Of a stretch of 7,114 bases of DNA, positions 1 to 4,773 are shown one piece after another (the stretch's first letter is position 1; each line of letters opens with the position of its first letter). A program made the translations under genes and the position numbers. The stretch is from Thermoplasmata archaeon. Its GTDB lineage: Archaea > Thermoplasmatota > Thermoplasmata > Thermoplasmatales > Thermoplasmataceae. Location of the stretch: NCBI GenBank assembly GCA_021850505.1, contig JAJZLW010000037.1, forward strand, positions 1 to 7,114, written 5' to 3'. The notes under the pieces were generated by a model. The model was not told the DNA's origin. It saw nothing but the letters and a program-made list of their open reading frames with translations, and did no database searches.

Positions 1-1
1 A

Positions 2-64
2 ATAAGAAGTAACAAATTCATGAGGTCGGGGAACCACAAGACCACATCCACCGAGAAAGCCTGA
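2..64 (+). CDS. possible 3' end of an unidentified plus-strand gene (partial)
   Basis: One frame is open from the left edge to a TGA at 62-64, giving a 20-residue tail that ends HKTTSTEKA. Its codons are fairly rich in third-position G/C. The DNA changes sharply from GC-rich to AT-rich right at this stop, and T-runs follow at 82-87 and 133-139, as expected behind a gene. I do not recognise the peptide. Twenty open codons can occur by chance: two minus-strand frames are also open here, and another plus frame could end in Asn-Lys-Lys-stop at 10-12. This is a tentative call. Confidence 0.33.
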   Translation: MRSNKFMRSGNHKTTSTEKA

Positions 65-81
65 ATAAAAACACCATCTAA

Positions 82-139
82 TTTTTTATTCGAGATCCAT
101 TTTATTTATAAATTTCCAAAAGACACTTTAAATTTTTTT
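82..139 (+). terminator. two T-runs, possible archaeal terminator for a gene to the left
   Basis: T6 at 82-87 and T7 at 133-139 lie in AT-rich DNA behind the possible gene end at 62-64. Archaeal RNA polymerase often stops at such T-runs without a strong hairpin. Between them, TTTATAAA at 105-112 is its own reverse complement and would read as a TATA box on either strand, but no convincing gene starts at the right distance on either side. Nothing else is evident in 65-218. Confidence 0.25.
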
Positions 140-218
140 ACCTCTCAATTTGGAGTTATGGGAAATAAGAATTTTACAGATCAAACCGATATAAACGGGG
201 TGATTTCAGGTAGTGTCC

Positions 219-1418
219 TTACTTCTTATGTTTCCTGAGGCACTGTTCAATTCTTTTCATCCCCTCATCAACCGATTTATCATCTGTAGCAAATGATATC
301 CTGACAAAATCTTTACCTGACTCACCAAACAGGTAACCTGGCATGACCCCCACCTTGTAATCTCTTAGGAGAACTTTTGAGAATTCTTTCCCATCCAAAC
401 CTGACTTAGCTATGTTGATCCAGGCATAAAACGTGCCTTCTGGAGCCGTGAGGGTCATCAGATCTCTGTTCCTTTCAATATAGCTCATGACTATTTTTCT
501 CCTTCTAGACCAGGTCTCAACCATTTTTTTCACATAATCTTTTGAGCGTGGATTCTCAAGAGCCTCTATAGCAGCTTTCTGGGCAACACTTCCTGCACAT
601 ACCATGGTATAACCAAGCAGTGAAGTGAGTTTTTCCGATATCTCAAACGTTGAAGCTGCATATCCAACTCTCCAACCCATCATTGCATAACCCTTTGAAA
701 GTCCGTTCACAGTTATGGTTCTTTCCTTCATTCCATTAAGGGAGCCCAGGCTTATATGTTTGTGGTCGTCATAAAGAATTTTTTCGTATATTTCATCGGA
801 AATGACAGTGATATTATTTCTCTCAGCAACCCCAGCCACATCTTCCAGCTCTGATCTTGATAGTACATGTCCGGTTGGATTGGCAGGCGTGTTGAGGATC
901 ATCAGCCTGCTTTTATCAGTTATCTTTTCCTCTATGTCAGATGCCTCTATTCTTATACTGTCATCCTTGACCATGTTAAACCTGACCGGTTTCAACCCGG
1001 CCAATTCAGAAAGGATGCTGTAATGGAACCAGGCTGGATCAGGTATGATGACCTCATCCCCCCTGTCTGCAAGGCCAAAAAGAAGAAGAAATATGGAAGA
1101 TGAACTCCCGGGGGATACGACTATCTCATCCTTTCCATAATCCATCCCATTTTCAACCCTAAGTTTTCTGCTTATAGCTTCACGCAATTCAGATATTCCG
1201 TTTGAGCTTGTGTAGTGGGTGAAATTTTCGTCCATTGCCTTCTTTGCAGCAATGTTAACGAAATCGGAACTCGGGAAATCCGGCTCGCCAGCTGTGAGGC
1301 TTATAACATCCCTGGGTAGACCGAGGGCCAGTTTGAAGACTGAATCGTCAATTGCCATGGATCGTCTGGATAATGCGGTTTTTGGCATACCCTTGTTTTC
1401 AGAGCTTTGAGATGGCAA
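219..1418 (-). CDS. aspC: class I (fold type I) aminotransferase, aspartate aminotransferase-like
   Basis: This is a cytosolic PLP enzyme that probably moves the amino group between aspartate and 2-oxoglutarate; an aromatic or broad-specificity role is possible. The 399 residues match the family's usual 380-400. The motifs appear in order: AGEPDF (43-48), HYTSSNGISELREAI (68-82), a ring-stacking Trp130 in DPAWFHY, NTPANPTG with Asn180, SDEIY with Asp208 (PLP nitrogen) and Tyr211, Lys242 in GLSKGYAMMGWR as the Schiff-base lysine, Arg250 (phosphate), and Arg373 in FVRISFA for the substrate carboxylate. All key residues are intact. The start is uncertain. The longest frame opens at TTG 1418 behind GGAGAGG (1426-1432), a reasonable ribosome site. 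An ATG at 1388 (residue 11) would also keep the conserved LSRR start of the fold but has only AGGG almost touching it. An in-frame TGA lies 10 codons before the TTG. The gene diverges from the cyclase-family gene. The aspartate role is inferred from the family. Confidence 0.9.
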   Translation of the reverse strand: MPSQSSENKGMPKTALSRRSMAIDDSVFKLALGLPRDVISLTAGEPDFPSSDFVNIAAKKAMDENFTHYTSSNGISELREAISRKLRVENGMDYGKDEIVVSPGSSSSIFLLLFGLADRGDEVIIPDPAWFHYSILSELAGLKPVRFNMVKDDSIRIEASDIEEKITDKSRLMILNTPANPTGHVLSRSELEDVAGVAERNNITVISDEIYEKILYDDHKHISLGSLNGMKERTITVNGLSKGYAMMGWRVGYAASTFEISEKLTSLLGYTMVCAGSVAQKAAIEALENPRSKDYVKKMVETWSRRRKIVMSYIERNRDLMTLTAPEGTFYAWINIAKSGLDGKEFSKVLLRDYKVGVMPGYLFGESGKDFVRISFATDDKSVDEGMKRIEQCLRKHKK

Positions 1419-1450
1419 TTCAGATCCTCTCCATGCTTGTGTTTGTCATG

Positions 1451-1479
1451 TAATAAAACAGTAAATTTTATTATTTATT
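1451..1479 (-). promoter_or_regulatory. probable promoter region of the aminotransferase gene
   Basis: On the minus strand this AT-rich stretch holds two TATA-like sequences: AATAAATAATAAAA near 1466-1479 and TTTTATTA at 1451-1458. The farther one would start RNA near 1445 and leave a short leader that includes the GGAGAGG ribosome site before the TTG start. The nearer one would start RNA near 1428 and cut that site off. Which is used cannot be told from sequence, and neither is a perfect box. Confidence 0.4.
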
Positions 1480-1510
1480 GATTTCGGTGAAAACTAATTC
1501 GGGTCTGGTG

Positions 1511-1520
1511 ATGTTAACAT
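1511..1520. repeat. 10-base perfect palindrome ATGTTAACAT, possible operator
   Basis: The sequence equals its own reverse complement. It lies between the divergent aminotransferase and cyclase-family genes, and related half-sites (ATGTT/AAACAT) recur at 1583-1600 and 1611-1619. A dimeric regulator site is possible. Short AT-rich palindromes also arise by chance, so this is only suggestive. Confidence 0.3.
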
Positions 1521-1544
1521 TCTGCATTCAGGTTATGAAATGCG

Positions 1545-1552
1545 TTTAAATA
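1545..1552 (+). promoter_or_regulatory. secondary TATA-like box TTTAAATA
   Basis: This is a good archaeal TATA-like sequence, about 75 bases before the cyclase-family start codon. If used, RNA would begin near 1573-1577 with a leader of about 50 bases covering the palindromes at 1583-1619. The box at 1600-1607 is better placed, so this is at most an alternative promoter. Confidence 0.3.
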
Positions 1553-1582
1553 ACTTTGTTCACATACTACGGCTTACTGGAT

Positions 1583-1600
1583 ATGTTTTCCTGCAAACAT
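1583..1600. repeat. inverted repeat ATGTTT-6-AAACAT touching the promoter
   Basis: The 6-base arms at 1583-1588 and 1595-1600 are perfect, with a 6-base spacer. The right arm overlaps the place where the TFB recognition element (BRE) should lie, just before the TATA box at 1600-1607. A protein bound here could block TFB/TBP and repress the cyclase-family gene. This is an inference from position only. Confidence 0.3.
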
Positions 1601-1607
1601 TTATAAC
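1600..1607 (+). promoter_or_regulatory. TATA box of the cyclase-family gene, leaderless mRNA likely
   Basis: TTTATAAC lies with its centre about 25 bases before the A of the ATG at 1628. Archaeal transcription starts about 25 bases past the box centre, so RNA would begin at or next to the start codon. An A-rich BRE-like stretch, GCAAACA (1593-1599), precedes it. There is no ribosome binding site before the ATG, which agrees with leaderless translation. Confidence 0.65.
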
Positions 1608-1610
1608 TTG

Positions 1611-1619
1611 ATGTTACAT
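1611..1619. repeat. small palindrome ATGT-T-ACAT at the transcription start
   Basis: This is a 9-base sequence with 4-base arms around a central T. It lies between the TATA box at 1600-1607 and the start codon at 1628. It resembles the ATGTTAACAT palindrome 100 bases upstream with one base missing. A protein bound here would cover the transcription start. It is short enough to be chance. Confidence 0.22.
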
Positions 1620-1627
1620 GTTTTTTC

Positions 1628-2281
1628 ATGGAAATCAAGGGGTATTATGATTTAAGCGTTACACTGGAGACAAACATGCCTGTATGGCCAACCAATCCGC
1701 TGGTGACTATAAATCCAGTTGGAACAGTGGCAAGAGATGCTTACAATGTGGAAAGCTATTCTTCGGTGACCCACAGTGGTACTCATATAGATGCGCCATA
1801 TCATATGGTTGAAAAAGGGATGACAGTGGATGCCATACCACTTCAGCAGATAATAGGTGAGGGTTATTGCATCTCTCCAAAACTAAATGGAAAGGAAATT
1901 ACAGAAAAAATGCTGGAATCTATATGGAAACCTGAATATGACGGCAAAATAATCCTAATAAAGACGGGATGGGATAAGAAGAGAGATTTCTCAAGGGAAT
2001 TTCAGTATGAATTCCCGGGTCTTTCAATGGACAGTGTTGATTTCATTGTAAAGCATAAACCCAAGATGATCGGTATAGACACGCTGGGAATGGAACCTTA
2101 CGATCACTCTGGTTTCGATGTGCATCATGCTCTACTTGGGAAGAATATCGTCTTCATAGAAGACCTTGCACATCTTGATCAACTGAAGGAGGAGAAAAAA
2201 TATCTCATAGTAGCTCTTCCACTCAAGATTAAAAAAGGCAGCGGTTCAATGGCCAGGGTTGTTGCTCTAGATGTGTACTGA
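1628..2281 (+). CDS. cyclase-family metal-dependent hydrolase (kynurenine formamidase-like fold)
   Basis: The 217 residues match the usual 200-220 of the cyclase family (PF04199), which includes bacterial kynurenine formamidase (KynB) and isatin hydrolase. The hallmark metal motif HxGTHxDxPxH is intact: His49, His53, Asp55 and His59 in THSGTHIDAPYHM. The second half carries GIDT (149-152), His166/His167 in DVHHALLG and Glu178 in FIEDLAHLDQL, which match the family's further active-site His and Glu. No signal peptide or membrane segment is seen, so it should be cytosolic. Hydrolysis of an amide, ester or cyclic amide is expected from the family. The substrate is unknown, and no other tryptophan-breakdown gene is present to support a formamidase role. 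The start is set by the TATA box about 25 bases upstream and by the DLSVTLE opening strand near residue 8. It has its own promoter, separate from thrC 158 bases downstream. Confidence 0.9.
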   Translation: MEIKGYYDLSVTLETNMPVWPTNPLVTINPVGTVARDAYNVESYSSVTHSGTHIDAPYHMVEKGMTVDAIPLQQIIGEGYCISPKLNGKEITEKMLESIWKPEYDGKIILIKTGWDKKRDFSREFQYEFPGLSMDSVDFIVKHKPKMIGIDTLGMEPYDHSGFDVHHALLGKNIVFIEDLAHLDQLKEEKKYLIVALPLKIKKGSGSMARVVALDVY

Positions 2282-2409
2282 TCTTACCAGAAACCAATAC
2301 TACTAATTTTACGATGTTCAACGCAAAGAAAAATTTTCAGGTTGCAAATCTTAGAGAATTCAATCCGATACAACGCTGTTTCTACCAGAGAAAAATAATT
2401 GGCAAATTC

Positions 2410-2415
2410 TTTAAG
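2410..2415 (+). promoter_or_regulatory. probable TATA box of threonine synthase, leaderless mRNA likely
   Basis: TTTAAG lies about 27 bases before the ATG at 2440, preceded by a BRE-like GCAAATT (2402-2408). RNA would start at or next to the start codon, and no ribosome binding site precedes the ATG. The box is a weak match; TTAATACA at 2421-2428 is AT-rich too but too close to the start. The rest of the 158-base gap (2282-2439) shows only short T4 runs at 2307-2310 and 2334-2337 and no clear terminator. Confidence 0.45.
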
Positions 2416-2439
2416 ACATCTTAATACATTTTACCTGAG

Positions 2440-3639
2440 ATGGAAGATCCTGATTTATCGGCATTAAAGTGTGTTCATTGCGGAACAGAATTCGGTATTT
2501 CCAGGGGTAGTTACATATGCCCCAAATGCGGCGGTCTGTTCGAAGTAATTCATAAAGCAGAAGAGTTTACACCCGATCCAGGTTTTCGCGGTGTGTGGAA
2601 ATACAGGCAGTTAATCCATCCTTCAATTTCAAGGGAAACGATAGTAACCAGGGGGGAGGGTGACACACATCTTTACAAAAGCGAAAAAGTATCAGATTGG
2701 GCAGGGATAAAACCACTCTGGCTGAAACATGAGGGGGAAAACCCCACAGGGAGTTTCAAGGATAGAGGTATGACCGTCGCGATCTCAGAGGCAAAGCGGA
2801 TGGGGATGCAAAACACAATATGTGCATCTACCGGTAACACATCCGCATCAGCGGCCTCTTACAGTGCCATTGCTGGCATGAAAAGTTATGTCCTCATACC
2901 TTTCGGAAATGTATCAGAATCAAAACTGGCCCAGGCCGTTTCGTATGGGGCGGAGATAATAGATGTCAAAGGTGACTTTGACTCGGCAATGTCTTTTATT
3001 TCCAATATAGCAGAATCCAACAACAGATATTACGTGTTGAATTCCATAAATCCATGGAGGTTGGAAGGTCAGAAATCTATAACTTTTGAGATTATGAGGG
3101 ATTTACAGGATTGTGATTTCATATCCCTGCCCGCAGGAAATCTTGGGAATACTTCAGCGGCAGGAAAAGCACTGAGGGAGCTCAAAAAACTTGGAATCAT
3201 AGATCGTATCCCAAGAATAGTTTCAGTTCAGGCAGAGGGGGCAAGTCCATTTTACAATTTGTGGTCGGGAAAAGATAGTAAACTGGTTCCCGTGAAGGCA
3301 AAAACAATAGCGAGTGCAATCAGAATAGGGAATCCAGTGAACTGGGAAAAAGCGTTGATCTCAATAAAATACACAAATGGAATCGTCACAACGGTAAGCG
3401 ATGATGAAATAATAGAGGCGAAACACACAATCGACAGATCAGGGATTGGGTGCGAACCCGCCTCTGCAGCTTCTGTTGCTGGTATAAGAAAACTTGTTGG
3501 GGAAGGTATAATTGATAAGACTGACAGTGTGGCCTGTGTTCTTACAGGAAATATTCTAAAGGATCTCATATCAATACCCACTGAAAGCATTCACCAGTCC
3601 GTTGCGACTTTCATAAACGAGATCACAGGGAATAACTGA
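2440..3639 (+). CDS. thrC: threonine synthase
   Basis: This cytosolic PLP enzyme (fold type II) converts O-phosphohomoserine to threonine and phosphate, the last step of threonine synthesis. The 399 residues fit the archaeal/plant-type group. A zinc ribbon opens the protein: Cys11-x2-Cys14 and Cys27-x2-Cys30. Next comes GEGDTHL (72-78), where family members usually have GEGxTPL; His77 replaces the common Pro. Lys107 in NPTGSFKDRG is the Schiff-base lysine. TGNTSASAA (131-139) follows, then NSINPWRLEGQKS (201-213), a strong threonine synthase signature that argues against threonine dehydratase or cysteine synthase. GNLGN (233-237) cups the PLP phosphate. The start is fixed by the zinc ribbon beginning only 10 residues in. 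It converges on the branched-chain aminotransferase. Homoserine dehydrogenase of the same pathway lies 2.5 kb away on the other strand; homoserine kinase is not in the window. Confidence 0.95.
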   Translation: MEDPDLSALKCVHCGTEFGISRGSYICPKCGGLFEVIHKAEEFTPDPGFRGVWKYRQLIHPSISRETIVTRGEGDTHLYKSEKVSDWAGIKPLWLKHEGENPTGSFKDRGMTVAISEAKRMGMQNTICASTGNTSASAASYSAIAGMKSYVLIPFGNVSESKLAQAVSYGAEIIDVKGDFDSAMSFISNIAESNNRYYVLNSINPWRLEGQKSITFEIMRDLQDCDFISLPAGNLGNTSAAGKALRELKKLGIIDRIPRIVSVQAEGASPFYNLWSGKDSKLVPVKAKTIASAIRIGNPVNWEKALISIKYTNGIVTTVSDDEIIEAKHTIDRSGIGCEPASAASVAGIRKLVGEGIIDKTDSVACVLTGNILKDLISIPTESIHQSVATFINEITGNN

Positions 3640-3653
3640 CAGGACGGATCAGA

Positions 3654-3713
3654 TTGAAACCTCTCTTTCGTATCGAAGGTTTTAAGATAAAATAAAAATC
3701 TGGGGATATTTTT
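3654..3713. terminator. hairpin and T-runs between convergent thrC and ilvE, likely two-way terminator
   Basis: TTGAAACC (3654-3661) pairs with GGTTTTAA (3678-3685) apart from one G-T pair. Inside it, after a 5-base bulge, TTCG (3667-3670) pairs with CGAA (3674-3677) around a 3-base loop. On the plus strand T5 follows at 3709-3713. On the minus strand A5 at 3694-3698 reads as a T-run behind the aminotransferase gene. Either T-run could end transcription in archaea; the hairpin may be incidental or may protect RNA ends. Confidence 0.45.
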
Positions 3714-3735
3714 AGAAATCAGGTTAAGCCCAAAT

Positions 3736-4668
3736 TCAGAATTCTACTGGAGAAAGCCAATCAGCGTGTTCGTTTGTTTCTCCATTTACTATTTTATCAT
3801 AGGCCCTGGAAATCTCTGATGTTACCTTCCCTATTCTCCCGTCGCCGATTATAGTTCCATCCACTTCTATCACGGGAGCTACCTCAGCTGCTGTTCCACA
3901 AAGAAATATCTCATCTGCATTATAGAGCTCGTCACGATGGATATTCCTCATGACCACCTCCATGTTCATCTCCCTTGCCGTGGTTATTATGGAATCCCTT
4001 GTTATTCCAAGCAGAACATCCGAATCATCGCCTGAGGTTATGAGTTTTTCATCTTTAACCAGGAAAATGTTTTCACCACTCCCTTCCGCGACATACCCGT
4101 TATCAGAAAGGATTATTGCCTCATTGTATCCAAGCATTGTCGCTTCATTTAGTGCTATTATTGAGTTAAGGTAATTACCACTTGCCTTTGCCTGTATTGG
4201 CAAAATACTCGAGTTCAGTCTTTTCCAGGATGAAACCTTGCACCTGATTCCTTTCAATTTGTCTGTCCCAAATATACTGTCATATGGAATTACGCTTATG
4301 GTTACACTTACCCTCTTACCTTTTGTTGAAATGCTGATTGAATCGTCATCTATAAAAGCAAAGGGTCTTATATAGCAAGACTTGAGTTTGTTGGCATAGA
4401 CAGTCTCAATTACAGCATTCACAAGCTGATCATGAGTGAATCCGAGATTCATTCCATAAATTTTAGCTGTTTTCAAAAACCTTTTCATATGTTCCCTCAG
4501 CCTGAAAACATTGGAACCTGTTTGCGATGGATAGGACCTTATGCCTTCAAAAATTCCGGATCCATACTGCAAAGAATGCGTCAATACCGGAACCTTTGCA
4601 TCCTTATATGGAATCAGAGTTCCGTTGTACCAGACCATGTTCGTATTAGAGGAATTATTTTCTCCCAT
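3736..4668 (-). CDS. ilvE: branched-chain amino acid aminotransferase
   Basis: This is a cytosolic fold type IV PLP aminotransferase that interconverts Leu, Ile and Val with their 2-oxo acids, using glutamate/2-oxoglutarate. The 310 residues match the usual 290-310. VWYNGTLIPYKDAKV (12-26) and HSLQYGSGIFEGIRSY (31-46) are the typical opening. Arg63 in MKRF is expected to bind the PLP phosphate. Lys161 in QAKASGNYLNS is the Schiff-base lysine, and Glu195 in VAEGSGENIF contacts the PLP nitrogen. The chain ends with the usual EIFLCGTAAEV segment (253-263) and beyond. D-amino-acid transaminase and aminodeoxychorismate lyase share the fold, but the FEGIRSY, QAKASGNY and AEGSGEN motifs favour the branched-chain enzyme. 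ATG 4668 is chosen because a strong TATA box lies about 23 bases upstream; ATG 4638 (residue 11) is nearer to the family's usual start but has no ribosome site. It diverges from the aldehyde dehydrogenase gene. Confidence 0.93.
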   Translation of the reverse strand: MGENNSSNTNMVWYNGTLIPYKDAKVPVLTHSLQYGSGIFEGIRSYPSQTGSNVFRLREHMKRFLKTAKIYGMNLGFTHDQLVNAVIETVYANKLKSCYIRPFAFIDDDSISISTKGKRVSVTISVIPYDSIFGTDKLKGIRCKVSSWKRLNSSILPIQAKASGNYLNSIIALNEATMLGYNEAIILSDNGYVAEGSGENIFLVKDEKLITSGDDSDVLLGITRDSIITTAREMNMEVVMRNIHRDELYNADEIFLCGTAAEVAPVIEVDGTIIGDGRIGKVTSEISRAYDKIVNGETNEHADWLSPVEF

Positions 4669-4686
4669 ATTGCCTGAACGAAACTG

Positions 4687-4694
4687 TATATAAA
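4687..4694 (-). promoter_or_regulatory. TATA box of ilvE (minus strand)
   Basis: TTTATATA on the minus strand is a near-perfect archaeal box. Its centre is about 23 bases before the ATG at 4668, so the mRNA should be leaderless or nearly so. No ribosome binding site lies before the ATG. The box is part of an inverted repeat shared with the opposite promoter. Confidence 0.7.
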
Positions 4695-4709
4695 TTAATT
4701 TCCAGAAGA

Positions 4710-4717
4710 TTTATATA
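4710..4717 (+). promoter_or_regulatory. TATA box of the aldehyde dehydrogenase gene
   Basis: TTTATATA on the plus strand predicts RNA starting near 4738-4741, leaving a leader of roughly 33-36 bases before the ATG at 4774. No clear ribosome binding site is present in that leader. A weaker AATAATAT at 4739-4746 would give an almost leaderless mRNA instead. A tiny frame, ATG to TGA, of three codons sits at 4757-4768 inside the leader. Confidence 0.6.
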
Positions 4718-4773
4718 CAAAGGGCATCGCCGGAAAAAAATAATATCTCTCCAGCAATGTATACCTGATTTGA

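Larger units (their letters stand above)
4685..4719. repeat. 11-base inverted repeat carrying two divergent TATA boxes
   Basis: TGTATATAAAT (4685-4695) is the exact reverse complement of ATTTATATACA (4709-4719), with a 13-base spacer. Each arm contains one TTTATATA box facing outward, and 15 bases separate the boxes. Both TFB recognition elements must fit in that gap, so the two promoters may not be occupied together. Confidence 0.85.

Noticed and set aside
20..64. Possible C/D-box small RNA (ATGAGGT ... CTGA) in a GC-rich stretch
   Set aside because: The C box matches poorly, internal D'/C' boxes are not evident, and no terminal stem is visible. A gene 3' end explains the composition as well.
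3..228. 10-base inverted repeat: TAAGAAGTAA at 3-12 and its reverse complement at 219-228
   Set aside because: The right copy is just the Lys-Lys-stop end of the aminotransferase gene; Lys-rich ends are common, so the match is probably chance.
158..238. 26-codon plus-strand frame starting with ATG behind GGAG
   Set aside because: GGAG is only two bases from the ATG, the frame overlaps the 3' end of the convergent aminotransferase, and the peptide matches nothing I know.
802..1103. Overlapping plus-strand open frames of 73 and 78 codons inside the aminotransferase gene
   Set aside because: They are antisense to conserved coding sequence, have low-complexity Ser/Leu-rich or mixed translations and no promoter at the right distance.
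1219..1410. Plus-strand open frame of 63 codons antisense to the 5' end of the aminotransferase gene
   Set aside because: It is a shadow of the real gene with no recognisable domain or promoter.
3252..3590. Minus-strand open frame of 112 codons within thrC
   Set aside because: It is antisense to the conserved C-terminal half of threonine synthase; its hydrophobic look comes from reading the opposite strand.
3950..4174. Plus-strand open frame of 74 codons inside ilvE
   Set aside because: It is antisense to the catalytic part of the aminotransferase, with a Ser-rich translation and no promoter.
4432..4677. Plus-strand open frame of 81 codons over the 5' end of ilvE
   Set aside because: It is antisense to conserved FEGIRSY-region codons, has no TATA box at the right distance, and no known domain.
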